Source: Bacillus sp. es.034 (lineage in GTDB: Bacteria; Bacillota; Bacilli; Bacillales; Bacillaceae_B). From it: a stretch of 64,000 nt of DNA. Shown one piece after another: positions 55,904 through 64,000 of the stretch. The notes beneath the pieces are model-generated. The model made no database searches and was not told the origin of the DNA. It saw only the letters and a program-made list of their open reading frames with translations. Position 1 is the first letter of the stretch. Each line of letters begins with the position of its first letter. Position numbers and translations under genes: made by a program. The stretch spans positions 2,578,001 to 2,642,000 of the forward strand of contig NZ_PDIY01000001.1 in the NCBI RefSeq assembly GCF_002563655.1, read 5' to 3'.

Positions 55904-56059
55904 TCCGGAAAATAGGACTGTATGAATGATTATTTTTGCATAATGCACAATTATTCCTCGATTTATAGGCATTCGAGGATGCGTACACGGATCTTTCTGC
56001 ATACACTGTCATGAATATATACAGCTTTGCCTATGGATGGGTAGGTCTCCCTTATTTAG

Positions 56060-56101
56060 AGCTTCTCTTAGTATGCTGACATACTTGAGAAGCTTTTTTT
56101 T
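56060..56101 (+). terminator. distal terminator after gpsA
   Basis: AGCTTCTC (56060-56067) and GTATG pair with CATAC and GAGAAGCT (56087-56094), followed by eight T. It stands 157 bases after the gpsA stop; the stretch between (55904-56059) has no supported gene. Confidence 0.88.
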
Positions 56102-56221
56102 GGTCTTTCATCCTTAAGCCCTCCCTTTTTGGACTGTAACAGATTCTTGAACAACCATTCTTTTCTATTCTTTAGTAAAAATCTTATGATATAATACATT
56201 CGATAATAGGAGGGATGTACT

Positions 56222-56419
56222 TTGGATTCGATGATGAAGATGTGGATTTCGTTTGCCTCAATGGGGTTCATGTTTTTTGCCATATTGACGATTTATTTCA
56301 GCAGATATAAGATTAAGCAGAAATTCCTGCGTTTTATCACAGCTTTCATGGCATACATATTGATGATCGCTGGTGGGCTCATGATGATTTATATAGTATT
56401 AAGCGGACCTACCAATTAG
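56222..56419 (+). CDS. yphE: DUF2768 membrane protein YphE
   Basis: A 65-residue protein with two hydrophobic segments (about 7-25 and 37-58). The TTG start follows AGGAGGG. It matches the YphE/DUF2768 family by size, composition and position. Role unknown; a TATAAT at about 56190 may be its -10. Confidence 0.8.
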   Translation: MDSMMKMWISFASMGFMFFAILTIYFSRYKIKQKFLRFITAFMAYILMIAGGLMMIYIVLSGPTN

Positions 56420-56447
56420 GACCGCCCGATTGAAAGGACGTTTTAGA

Positions 56448-57158
56448 TTGAAGCGCTTTAGTATAACAACTTTACTTCTCATACTTACGATGAGCATCCT
56501 TTCCGGCTGTTTGTATCCGGATGAAGAATTAAGTCAGAATCAGATTCCTTATGAAACCCAGGTGAAGGCTGTACAAGAGGCAGTGGAAACCTATCAGAAG
56601 GATAATAGCGGACTGCTCCCGATCAAGACCCGGGATCAGGATACTCCCATCTATCAGAAATATCCGATTGATTTCAGGAAATTATCCCCAAGATACTTAC
56701 CCGAAATTCCGGGGAATGCCTTTGAAAACGGCGGAATCTTTCAATATGTTCTGGTGAATGTGGAAGAAAAGCCGGAAGTCAAGATATTCGATCTTCGAAT
56801 GGCTGAACAGATAAGGGAATTGAAAATCAGGATCCAGGCACAAGACTATCCTCCGTTTAAAAAAGAAGTAGCACACAATGTCTATACCCTGAATTATAAG
56901 GAGCTTGGCTATGATGGGGAAGTCTACGTGAATAGCCCATATTCCAATAAAAATCTTCCCCTTATCATTAACGGTGACGGCGACATTTTTGTGGATTATT
57001 CAATGGATTTATTTGAAGAACTTAAATCGGGTGATGAAAAATATAAAAAAGGTGAAGATATACGGAATTTACTAGTGAAAGATACATACTTTGTTCCTGC
57101 TTATTCTTTACCGTATACGGTTGATGAAAATAACGAACCTGTCTTCATGACAAAATAG
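56448..57158 (+). CDS. yphF: lipoprotein YphF
   Basis: A 236-residue exported lipoprotein. Signal peptide with lipobox ILSGC and the lipidated Cys near residue 21, then a soluble domain rich in Tyr, Asp and Pro. TTG at 56448 with AAAGGA is preferred to the TTG at 56430. Located between yphE and spoIVA as in B. subtilis. Function unknown. Confidence 0.82.
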   Translation: MKRFSITTLLLILTMSILSGCLYPDEELSQNQIPYETQVKAVQEAVETYQKDNSGLLPIKTRDQDTPIYQKYPIDFRKLSPRYLPEIPGNAFENGGIFQYVLVNVEEKPEVKIFDLRMAEQIRELKIRIQAQDYPPFKKEVAHNVYTLNYKELGYDGEVYVNSPYSNKNLPLIINGDGDIFVDYSMDLFEELKSGDEKYKKGEDIRNLLVKDTYFVPAYSLPYTVDENNEPVFMTK

Positions 57159-57160
57159 GC

Positions 57161-57209
57161 ATAACCCTTTTCTTGCAAAATATATTGTAAGGGAAGGGTT
57201 ATTATTTTT
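57161..57209 (+). terminator. yphF terminator
   Basis: ATAACCCTT pairs with AAGGGTTAT (ending 57202), with a CTTGCAA/TTGTAAG inner helix, then T-rich DNA. Confidence 0.78.
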
Positions 57210-57412
57210 ATGTCATCCTTTATAGGGTTATTTCATCTAAACAAATGATCATAAATGCTAAAGACATAATAAATTTTTCATTTTTCATCATAAGGGGGGA
57301 AAAAAAGCATATTAATAGTCATAAGTCATTGGGACAACATCATAACTATAGAATGTGAGACACAGAATACACGGATGAAACATCCCTGGAATATAAGATG
57401 GGAGGGAATCTC

Positions 57413-58891
57413 TTGGAAAGAGTCGATCTATTTAAGGACATTGCCGAAAGAACAGGCGGAGATATCTATTTAGGTGTGGTAGGAGCAGTTAGAACAGGAA
57501 AATCAACATTCATCAAGAAGTTCATGGAACTTGTCGTCCTTCCTAACATCGCAAGTGAGTCAGAACGCGCAAGGGCGCAGGATGAGTTGCCTCAGAGTGC
57601 GGCAGGCAGGACGATCATGACGACTGAACCGAAATTTGTTCCGAATCAAGCCATCTCTGTTCACGTCGATGAAGGCCTCGAAGTGAATATTAGATTGGTA
57701 GATTGTGTAGGATATACGGTCCCGGGTGCAAAGGGGTATGAAGATGAAAATGGGCCCAGGATGATCAATACACCATGGTATGAAGAGCCTATTCCATTCC
57801 ATGAAGCAGCCGAGATCGGCACGCGGAAAGTCATCCAGGAACATTCCACGATCGGAGTGGTTGTCACGACAGACGGCTCCATCGGGGAAATTGGCAGAGG
57901 GGACTACATTGAGGCAGAAGAAAGGGTCATAGAGGAACTGAAAGAAGTGGGTAAACCATTTATCATGGTCATCAACTCAGCGAGACCTCATGCTCCTGAA
58001 ACAGAAGACCTCAGAGTGAAACTTCAGGATAAATATGACATACCAGTCCTCGCCATGAGTGTAGAAAGCATGAGGGACTCGGATGTATTGAACGTCCTTA
58101 GAGAAGCGCTATTTGAATTCCCGGTTCTTGAGGTGAATGTCAATCTTCCAAGCTGGGTAATGGTACTGAAAGAAGATCATTGGTTAAGACAGAACTACCA
58201 GGAAGCCGTGAAAGAAACAGTCAAGGATATTAAGCGACTCCGGGATGTGGACCGGGTTGTCCACTACTTCAGTGAATTCGATCATATCGAACGTGCTGGG
58301 CTTGCCGGTATCGATATGGGTCAGGGGATTGCTGAAATCGACCTGTACGCCCCGGATGAACTGTATGATGAAGTCCTGAAGGAAATTGTAGGGGTGGAAA
58401 TTCGCGGGAAAGATCACTTACTTGAATTAATGCAGGATTTCGCCCATGCGAAAGCCGAATATGATCAAATTTCAGACGCACTGAGAATGGTGAAGCAGAC
58501 TGGATATGGCATAGCTGCTCCTTCATTGAACGATATGAGCCTGGATGAACCTGAAATCATCAGACAAGGGGCAAGATTCGGCGTCAGCTTGAAAGCGGTG
58601 GCTCCATCCATACACATGATCAAAGTGGATGTACAGTCCAAGTTTGAACCGATCATCGGGACAGAGAAACAAAGCGAAGAATTGGTGCGCTACCTGATGC
58701 AGGATTTCGAAGATGACCCGCTGTCCATCTGGAACTCCGATATTTTTGGCAGAAGCTTAAGTTCCATCGTAAGAGAAGGTATTCAGGCCAAACTATCTCT
58801 GATGCCTGAAAATGCAAGATATAAATTAAAAGATACATTGGAAAGAATCATCAACGAAGGATCTGGTGGATTGATCGCCATTATTTTATAA
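57413..58891 (+). CDS. spoIVA: spore coat morphogenetic ATPase SpoIVA
   Basis: Forms the basement layer of the spore coat by ATP-driven polymerisation on the outer forespore membrane; 492 residues, identical in length to B. subtilis. Walker A GAVRTGKS at residues 24-31 in a TRAFAC-type ATPase domain, a long middle domain, and the C-terminal IAIIL needed for SpoVM-dependent localisation. TTG start after GGGAGGG. Highly conserved. A sigma-E-like CATAACT lies at 57341 but the match is weak. Confidence 0.97.
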   Translation: MERVDLFKDIAERTGGDIYLGVVGAVRTGKSTFIKKFMELVVLPNIASESERARAQDELPQSAAGRTIMTTEPKFVPNQAISVHVDEGLEVNIRLVDCVGYTVPGAKGYEDENGPRMINTPWYEEPIPFHEAAEIGTRKVIQEHSTIGVVVTTDGSIGEIGRGDYIEAEERVIEELKEVGKPFIMVINSARPHAPETEDLRVKLQDKYDIPVLAMSVESMRDSDVLNVLREALFEFPVLEVNVNLPSWVMVLKEDHWLRQNYQEAVKETVKDIKRLRDVDRVVHYFSEFDHIERAGLAGIDMGQGIAEIDLYAPDELYDEVLKEIVGVEIRGKDHLLELMQDFAHAKAEYDQISDALRMVKQTGYGIAAPSLNDMSLDEPEIIRQGARFGVSLKAVAPSIHMIKVDVQSKFEPIIGTEKQSEELVRYLMQDFEDDPLSIWNSDIFGRSLSSIVREGIQAKLSLMPENARYKLKDTLERIINEGSGGLIAIIL

Positions 58892-58898
58892 GTGTCTT

Positions 58899-58927
58899 TG
58901 ACCTTCTTAGGAGGGTCATTTTTTTGT
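58899..58927 (+). terminator. spoIVA terminator
   Basis: TGACCTTC (58899-58906) pairs with GAGGGTCA (58911-58918), followed by seven T. Confidence 0.85.
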
Positions 58928-59485
58928 TTTCATTTTCTTGAGGAAATCCCCCTGTGACTGTAGGTATTTCCATTGCATAAATATAAATTTTTATTAGATT
59001 GTAAGAAGGTTTTCGAAACGACGACATTAGCTGTGAACACTTGGTATATATGGGTTTATGGAAGGTGATGCTTTAGAGGGATACCAACCTTGAGTGTATG
59101 CAAACCTGATGGGAAACGGATGTGGATGTTTAAGGCATTCCCAGGTTGGGAAGTAAGTTAGAGTACCTGACAGATAAGGGTATCGGTTGCAGTCATCCGA
59201 AAGAAGTGGTAGGTTGATTAGAGTGCGAGAACAAAGGGATGGTTGGTGATTCTATTACATTTGTGTTGCAAATAAGAAAAGATTCCCATTATTTCTTGAT
59301 TTGTTCTTGCTAAGGTGTATCTATTGTGATAATCTTTTAACAGAATTGTTGTTGAATATTGATTCAGCAACGTTTTCAAGCGTTTTTTCTACACATTATG
59401 TATAGAATTCGCTAAAGTTGTTTACTAATGATATTAAAGTAAATGAATCATGACTGAGACATTTCCTTGGGAGGAGGTGAATGGC
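58928..59485 (+). other. long noncoding gap before hbs with candidate structured RNA
   Basis: No frame longer than a few codons. Several pairings are visible: TTGGTAT 59041-59047 with ATACCAA 59081-59087; GATACC 59080-59085 with GGTATC 59179-59184; CCAACCT 59084-59090 with AGGTTGG 59143-59149; and AACCTG (59103-59108) plus GGAA with TTCCCAGGTT 59138-59147. Several share bases and exclude one another. A terminator-like stem GTTGTTGAAT / GATTCAGCAAC (59348-59371) follows. Could be the hbs leader or a separate RNA. Confidence 0.5.
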
Positions 59486-59758
59486 ATGAACAAGACAGAA
59501 CTTATCAATGCTGTTGCAGAAGCTGCTGAGCTATCTAAGAAGGACGCTACTAAAGCGGTTGACGCTGTTTTCGATACAATTCAAGATTCACTTGCAAACG
59601 GTGATAAAGTACAATTAATCGGATTCGGTAACTTCGAAGTACGTGAGCGTGCAGCCCGTAAAGGTCGCAACCCACAAACAGGTGAAGAGATCGAAATCTC
59701 AGCTAGCAAAGTACCTGCTTTCAAACCAGGTAAAGCGCTTAAAGAAGCTGTAAAATAA
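59486..59758 (+). CDS. hbs: DNA-binding protein HU (HBsu)
   Basis: The nucleoid protein HU, 90 residues. [25 protein letters not shown], then the signature [24 protein letters not shown] with the DNA-intercalating Pro in RNPQTG. GGAGGAGGTG before the ATG implies strong translation. An upstream in-frame start is not used. The codon pattern is that of an abundant protein. Confidence 0.97.
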   Translation: MNKTELINAVAEAAELSKKDATKAVDAVFDTIQDSLANGDKVQLIGFGNFEVRERAARKGRNPQTGEEIEISASKVPAFKPGKALKEAVK

Positions 59759-59783
59759 TTACATACTTTGAGCGTAACGGGAA

Positions 59784-59810
59784 GGCCGCATAATTATGCG
59801 GTCTTTTTGT
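59784..59810 (+). terminator. hbs terminator
   Basis: GGCCGCAT / ATGCGGTC with a four-base loop, then five T. Confidence 0.85.
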
Positions 59811-59913
59811 TTTTTCTCCAATAGTATGAAGCGTCTCCCCGAAAATTATGTATGAAGTTTTCTTCTTTTATCGTATATTTTATATTATGATAAAACTTCT
59901 AAAGCACTAGTCT

Positions 59914-59942
59914 TTGATGACATTATGGGCTTGTGCTAATAT
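59914..59942 (+). promoter_or_regulatory. candidate sigma-A promoter of folE-mtrB
   Basis: TTGATG at 59914-59919, 17-base spacer, TAATAT at 59937-59942 (four of six each), about 45 bases before folE. Confidence 0.4.
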
Positions 59943-59987
59943 TAACAATGTTACTATTTCTTTAAGTTATTTTAGGAGGACAACATT

Positions 59988-60554
59988 ATGGCACAAGTCA
60001 ATCATGGCCAAATAGAAGAAGCAATTCGATTAATATTAGAAGCTATTGGAGAGAATCCTAATAGAGAAGGCTTATTAGATACGCCAAAACGCGTGGCGAA
60101 AATGTATGCAGAAGTATTTTCAGGACTCGATCACGATCCGAAAGAATACTTTGAAACTATATTCAGTGAAGAACATGAAGAGCTCGTGCTGGTTAAAGAT
60201 ATTCCATTCTATTCAATGTGTGAGCATCACCTTGTCCCATTCTTCGGAAAAGCACATGTTGCGTATATTCCAAGGGATGGTAAGGTGGCAGGATTAAGTA
60301 AACTTGCAAGGGCAGTGGAATCCGTTGCCAAGCGCCCTCAGCTTCAAGAAAGAATTACATCCACAGTGGCGGATACGATCATGGAAACCCTTCTTCCTCA
60401 CGGTGCCATGGTAGTCGTTGAAGCGGAGCATATGTGCATGACGATGAGAGGCGTGAAGAAGCCGGGATCAAGCACAGTGACGACAGCTGTCAGGGGTACG
60501 TTCAAAGAGGACGCTCAGGCACGCAGTGAGGTTCTTTCTTTTATAAAGAATTAG
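59988..60554 (+). CDS. folE: GTP cyclohydrolase I
   Basis: Makes dihydroneopterin triphosphate, first step of folate synthesis; 188 residues. The zinc and catalytic segment [22 protein letters not shown] and the later [16 protein letters not shown] are complete, including the zinc Cys and His. First gene of the mtr operon (mtrA in B. subtilis). AGGAGGA precedes the ATG. Confidence 0.97.
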   Translation: MAQVNHGQIEEAIRLILEAIGENPNREGLLDTPKRVAKMYAEVFSGLDHDPKEYFETIFSEEHEELVLVKDIPFYSMCEHHLVPFFGKAHVAYIPRDGKVAGLSKLARAVESVAKRPQLQERITSTVADTIMETLLPHGAMVVVEAEHMCMTMRGVKKPGSSTVTTAVRGTFKEDAQARSEVLSFIKN

Positions 60555-60566
60555 GAGTGACGACGA

Positions 60567-60788
60567 ATGAATTCAAATGATTATATTGTCATCAAAGCAA
60601 TTGAAGACGGCGTGAATGTGATCGGCCTGACAAGAGGGACGGACACCAGGTTTCATCATTCAGAGAAGCTTGATAAAGGGGAAGTGATGATCGCACAATT
60701 TACGGATCACACGTCTGCCATCAAGGTAAGAGGAAAAGCGACGATCGTCACCAGTTACGGCGAAGTTGAGAGTGATAATAAGAAATAA
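60567..60788 (+). CDS. mtrB: tryptophan RNA-binding attenuation protein TRAP
   Basis: A 73-residue subunit of the 11-mer ring that binds tryptophan and then GAG/UAG repeats in trp leader RNA. Lys and Arg RNA contacts appear in [17 protein letters not shown], and the tryptophan-binding THTS-like loop in [20 protein letters not shown] precedes the ATG, 12 bases after folE. Confidence 0.96.
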   Translation: MNSNDYIVIKAIEDGVNVIGLTRGTDTRFHHSEKLDKGEVMIAQFTDHTSAIKVRGKATIVTSYGEVESDNKK

Positions 60789-60821
60789 TCTTCTATTCTG
60801 CTTTTGGCTGATAGAGAGAAT

Positions 60822-60869
60822 AAAGGAGGGACGGACTAAGAAGTTTTCAGCTTCGTGGTCGTCCCCTTT
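60822..60869 (+). other. large hairpin between mtrB and hepS
   Basis: AAAGG(A)GGGACGGAC (60822-60836) pairs with GTCGTCCCCTTT (60858-60869) with a bulge, plus inner GAAG/CTTC. A T run is missing; instead TATAAT follows at 60872-60877. Terminator or regulatory hairpin, undecided. Confidence 0.5.
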
Positions 60870-60987
60870 GTTATAATATCCTTAAAGGGGATGAGACTCA
60901 TGCTCCCTATTGAAGAGGATTTTATGGTATAATATTTAATGCTGAAATTTTTAGACCGATACATAGTAGAAATGGGGATTACAGGGT

Positions 60988-61821
60988 ATGAAATTCATTG
61001 ATTGTAACCATCAAGCGAATATCATTCATCAATACATAGAAGAGCAGTTGCATCACTCTTATCTAAAGGAATATATTGATCAACCGTATATTGACCGGGA
61101 CCGGATCTATTTTCTGCTCCTGCCTTTCGTAAGGGAAGGACGGACGATGAGTAAAGAAGTTGTACAGTGGATTTCGACTGCCATGTTATTGCAGATAGCC
61201 CTTGATACACATGAAAAGGTTACAATCTCTGAACGTGATTCCTTGAAGGAAAGGCAGCTGACAGTACTCGCTGGAGTGTACTTCAGCAGCCTCTATTACA
61301 AGATCCTCGCAGAAACAGATGATGTTGAACTGATCTCACATTTAGCAAAAGCGATCAAAGAAATCAATGAAAGCAAAATTTCCATATACAAGGACGAACA
61401 TAAAAGCATCACTGAACTCATGAAGAAGTTAAAGACCAGGGAATCAGCGATTGTGTCCAACTTCTATCGTTCTTTTGAAGACAATCAGTGGATCGAGATC
61501 GTCGAAGAAGCCCTGCTTTACAAGAAGCTCGTTCAGGAGAAGATAAGTCTCGGGCATTCGCAGTATACAAGCTTCATCCGGGCTTTGACTACTTTATCCA
61601 ACCGGACAGATCAGACTTCACCGGACTTCCATTTAACAAGAGAAGAGACTGGGCATCTGCTATCTCAAATAGATGAACTTCTAGCAGTGACAAAGAGAAA
61701 GGTCCAGGGACAGCTAGAGAGCATCGAGCCGGACACGCCCTATTTTAAGAAGCTTATTGTGGAGCTGTTACCTTACACAGAGCCTGAACCAATGACCAAA
61801 CTATACGCGGAAGAAGGGTAA
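60988..61821 (+). CDS. hepS: heptaprenyl diphosphate synthase component 1 HepS
   Basis: The non-catalytic helical subunit that sets product length of heptaprenyl diphosphate synthase, giving the menaquinone-7 side chain; 277 residues. Family motifs YIDRDRIYFLLLPF and VLAGVYFSSLYYKILAE are clear. An extended -10 TGGTATAAT at 60925-60933 is the likely promoter. First gene of hepS-menG-hepT. Confidence 0.9.
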   Translation: MKFIDCNHQANIIHQYIEEQLHHSYLKEYIDQPYIDRDRIYFLLLPFVREGRTMSKEVVQWISTAMLLQIALDTHEKVTISERDSLKERQLTVLAGVYFSSLYYKILAETDDVELISHLAKAIKEINESKISIYKDEHKSITELMKKLKTRESAIVSNFYRSFEDNQWIEIVEEALLYKKLVQEKISLGHSQYTSFIRALTTLSNRTDQTSPDFHLTREETGHLLSQIDELLAVTKRKVQGQLESIEPDTPYFKKLIVELLPYTEPEPMTKLYAEEG

Positions 61822-61827
61822 AACAAC

Positions 61828-62529
61828 ATGCAGCAGTCGAAAGAACAAAAAGTTCATGGAGTGTTTGAAAAGATTTATTCCAATTATGATAAGATGAACT
61901 CCGTAATCAGTTTCCAACAGCATATAAAGTGGAGAAAAGATACCATGAAGCATATGAATGTGAAGCCTGGCTCCAAGGCACTTGACGTTTGCTGCGGTAC
62001 TGCGGACTGGACATTGGCCATCGGGGAAGAAGTCGGTGAGTCCGGCAGCGTGGTGGGTCTTGATTTCAGTCAAAATATGCTTTCGATCGGTAAAGAGAAA
62101 GTCAAAGAGTCCCACCTGAACAATATCGAACTGATTCATGGAAACGCCATGGAGCTCCCTTTCGACGATAACACGTTTGATTATGTGACCATTGGCTTCG
62201 GTTTGCGAAATGTCCCTGACTATCTCCACGTCCTGAAGGAAATGAACCGAGTAGTGAAACCTGGAGGGATGGCCGTCTGCCTTGAAACCTCCCAACCTAC
62301 CATGTTTGGATTCAAGCAGATGTATTACGCATATTTCCGTTTTGTAATGCCCCTTTTCGGGAAGATATTCGCCAAGAGTTTTAATGAATATTCCTGGCTT
62401 CAAGAATCTGCCAGGGATTTTCCAGGCATGAAGGAGCTTGCACAGATGTTTGAAGAAGCAGGCTTTAAAGACATACATGTGAAGCCATATAGTGGCGGGG
62501 TTGCTGCCATGCATTCCGGCAGAAAGTAA
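61828..62529 (+). CDS. menG: demethylmenaquinone methyltransferase
   Basis: A 233-residue SAM methyltransferase of the UbiE family that makes menaquinone from demethylmenaquinone (menH in older B. subtilis naming). SAM motif [19 protein letters not shown], and the UbiE segments [24 protein letters not shown]. Only six bases separate it from hepS. Confidence 0.95.
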   Translation: MQQSKEQKVHGVFEKIYSNYDKMNSVISFQQHIKWRKDTMKHMNVKPGSKALDVCCGTADWTLAIGEEVGESGSVVGLDFSQNMLSIGKEKVKESHLNNIELIHGNAMELPFDDNTFDYVTIGFGLRNVPDYLHVLKEMNRVVKPGGMAVCLETSQPTMFGFKQMYYAYFRFVMPLFGKIFAKSFNEYSWLQESARDFPGMKELAQMFEEAGFKDIHVKPYSGGVAAMHSGRK

Positions 62530-62556
62530 GAAATTCGTAAATTAGGTGGAAAAACT

Positions 62557-63519
62557 ATGAAGCTAAACAGGATGTATTCGTTTCTTAAAGCGGATATAGA
62601 TGAAATTGAAAAGGAATTGGAAGTGGCGATCGAGTCAGAATCCCTGCTTTTACAAGAGGCCTCCCTTCACCTTCTTCAAGCAGGTGGGAAGAGGATCCGG
62701 CCGGTGTTTGTTTTGCTGTCTGCCAAATTTGGACAATACGATATTAATAGTGTGAAAAATGTAGCGGTAGCATTAGAGCTGATGCACATGGCTTCCCTCG
62801 TACACGACGATGTGATCGACGATGCAGAGTTGAGAAGAGGAAAACCGACGATTAAAGCCCAATGGGATAATCGTATCGCGATGTATACTGGGGATTATAT
62901 ATTTGCACGTGCCCTTGAATATATGACTTCAATAAAAGTTCCTGAAGCACATCAGATTTTATCACACACACTGGTGGAATTATGTAAGGGTGAAATCGCT
63001 CAAATCGAAGATAAATATCGATTTGATCAGAACCTGCGGAATTATCTTTTACGGATCAAAAGGAAAACCGCCTTGCTTATTGCCGTAAGCTGCCAGCTCG
63101 GTGCTATTTCTTCCGGTGCGCCTGAAGAGATTCACAGGCGTCTTTACCGATTTGGTTACAATGTAGGAATGAGTTTTCAGATCACGGATGATATCCTGGA
63201 CCTTACAGCGAGCGAGGAAGAACTGGGTAAACCGGCGGGAAGCGACTTGTGGCAAGGGAATATCACCCTTCCGATCCTGTACGCCATGGAAAATCCGGAT
63301 TTGAAAGCCAAGATTGAACGAGTGACGGAATATACCACCCCTGACGAAATGAAAGAGGTCATATCTTCCATCCTGGCCACCGATGCTATCGACCGGTCCC
63401 ATGAGCTCAGCAGGATGTATCTGGATAAAGCCTTGAAAGACCTGGAGCACCTTCCATATAACCGGGTAAAGAAAAGCCTTAAAAATATCGCAAACTATAT
63501 CGGTAAGAGAAAATATTAA
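62557..63519 (+). CDS. hepT: heptaprenyl diphosphate synthase component 2 HepT
   Basis: The catalytic prenyltransferase; 320 residues. Two aspartate-rich motifs: D84-D85-x-x-D88 in SLVHDDVIDDAELRRGKP and D211-D212-x-x-D215 in QITDDILDL. It elongates FPP with IPP units for menaquinone-7 in concert with HepS. AGGTGG precedes the ATG. Confidence 0.96.
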   Translation: MKLNRMYSFLKADIDEIEKELEVAIESESLLLQEASLHLLQAGGKRIRPVFVLLSAKFGQYDINSVKNVAVALELMHMASLVHDDVIDDAELRRGKPTIKAQWDNRIAMYTGDYIFARALEYMTSIKVPEAHQILSHTLVELCKGEIAQIEDKYRFDQNLRNYLLRIKRKTALLIAVSCQLGAISSGAPEEIHRRLYRFGYNVGMSFQITDDILDLTASEEELGKPAGSDLWQGNITLPILYAMENPDLKAKIERVTEYTTPDEMKEVISSILATDAIDRSHELSRMYLDKALKDLEHLPYNRVKKSLKNIANYIGKRKY

Positions 63520-63620
63520 GAAAATTTAAAATGGAAACGTTGCCAAAACCCCCAATCAGTGTTACTATTTTCGTGGGATGTCCTTAGGAATTCCATACAT
63601 ACATATTAGGAGTGGGGAAG

Positions 63621-64000
63621 ATGGAAAAGACATTTTTAATGGTTAAGCCGGACGGCGTACAAAGAGGGTTAATCGGTGATATCGTATCACGTTTCGAAAA
63701 AAAGGGCTTTCAATTAGTAGGTGCCAAGCTTATGAGCATTTCTAACGAGCTTGCAGAAGAGCATTATGGTGAGCACAAAGAAAGACCATTCTTTGGGGAA
63801 CTTGTTGACTTTATTACTTCAGGACCTGTATTTGCAATGGTTTGGCAGGGTGAAAACGTCATCACGACTGCACGTGGCATGATGGGAGCGACAAACCCTA
63901 AGGATGCCGCTCTTGGTACGATCCGCGGTGATTTCGGTCTGACTGTAGGCAAGAACATCATCCACGGTTCCGACTCTTCTGAAAGCGCTGTAAGAGAAAT
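63621..64000 (+). CDS. ndk: nucleoside diphosphate kinase (3' end cut by window)
   Basis: 126 complete codons of a protein usually about 148 residues long; the window ends inside it. [19 protein letters not shown] is the classic start, and the phosphorylated histidine is H115 in [17 protein letters not shown] precedes the ATG. A palindromic CcpA-like sequence TGGAAACGTTGCCA at 63532-63545 has two mismatches to cre and is not claimed as a site. Confidence 0.96.
   Translation, partial: MEKTFLMVKPDGVQRGLIGDIVSRFEKKGFQLVGAKLMSISNELAEEHYGEHKERPFFGELVDFITSGPVFAMVWQGENVITTARGMMGATNPKDAALGTIRGDFGLTVGKNIIHGSDSSESAVRE

Noticed and set aside
56011-56079. 22-codon frame in the gpsA-yphE gap (ATG AAT ATA ...)
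   Set aside because: No ribosome site upstream and it runs into the terminator stem.
57308-57348. sigma-E promoter for spoIVA
   Set aside because: GCATATT is a perfect -35 but is not correctly spaced from any CATA; the best spaced CATAACTA lacks the final T. Left as a remark only.
60800-60830. TRAP binding site (GAG/UAG repeats) between mtrB and hepS
   Set aside because: Only three or four triplets occur, far below the array TRAP needs.
63532-63545. cre-like TGGAAACGTTGCCA before ndk
   Set aside because: Two mismatches at conserved positions and no reason to expect carbon control of ndk or hepT.

Overview
The window is a 64 kb stretch of low-to-moderate GC chromosome from an endospore-forming member of the Bacillaceae. 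Gene order follows the Bacillus subtilis block drm-pupG-pdp / dacF-spoIIA / spoVA / lysA / scpAB / dacB-spm / rluB / res / sigX / ribU-fer / ypb cluster / gudB / sleB-ypeB / cmk / fni / der / gpsA / spoIVA / hbs / mtr / hep / ndk. Almost every gene has a close B. subtilis counterpart. Genus-level placement (possibly a Rossellomorea-like, pigmented marine Bacillus relative) is only a guess. I see no rRNA, tRNA, CRISPR, prophage, transposase or plasmid gene.

Layout. 1-3.7 kb: nucleoside catabolism (phosphopentomutase, purine and pyrimidine nucleoside phosphorylases), preceded by what may be the last codons of xerD. 3.8-10.1 kb: early sporulation control (dacF, spoIIAA-spoIIAB-sigF) and a reduced spoVA operon that lacks spoVAC, spoVAD and spoVAEB. 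10.1-14.3 kb: lysA, an orphan ribT, ypuF and the condensin partners scpA-scpB. 14.4-17.6 kb: the mother-cell operon dacB-spmA-spmB, then rluB. 17.6-23.9 kb: cytochrome c maturation and redox signalling, resABC-resDE, behind a leader with strong secondary structure. 24-26 kb: ECF sigma factor SigX and its anti-sigma RsiX, with a readable SigX-type autoregulatory promoter, then an M23/LysM wall hydrolase. 27-28.3 kb: FMN riboswitch, ribU, ferredoxin.

28.5-39 kb is the ypb cluster (ypbB-recS-ypbD-ypbE-ypbF-ypbG-mecB). It is interrupted by accessory genes: a PAP2 phosphatase plus glycosyltransferase, cotJA-cotJB without cotJC, a CBS protein, a membrane protein, and a MerR/cobalamin-binding regulator with the residues expected of the LitR/CarH photoreceptor type. 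39-48.7 kb: gudB with a catabolite-repression (cre) box, bacillithiol disulfide reductase, asparaginase, prsW, the germination pair sleB-ypeB, the c-di-GMP receptor motI, cmk and plsC. 48.8-53.4 kb: the S1-repeat protein ypfD, fni, then an intergenic region holding a 21-bp periodic repeat and a foldback repeat element with a partial second copy, then ypzI and seaA-yphB-ypzH. 53.5-64 kb: der, gpsA, yphE, yphF, spoIVA, a 590-bp noncoding gap with mutually exclusive RNA pairings, hbs, folE-mtrB, hepS-menG-hepT and a truncated ndk.

How it works together: many genes belong to the sporulation and germination programme, and several upstream regions carry matches to the sigma factor expected from B. 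subtilis (sigma-H at spoIIA, sigma-F at dacF, sigma-E at dacB, sigma-G at spoVA and sleB). The others are core functions (chromosome segregation, ribosome assembly, redox/menaquinone, isoprenoid, cofactor). The least explained signals are noncoding: 51.1-51.4 kb, 59.0-59.4 kb and the resA leader. All promoter, terminator and fold calls were made by eye and were not computed.
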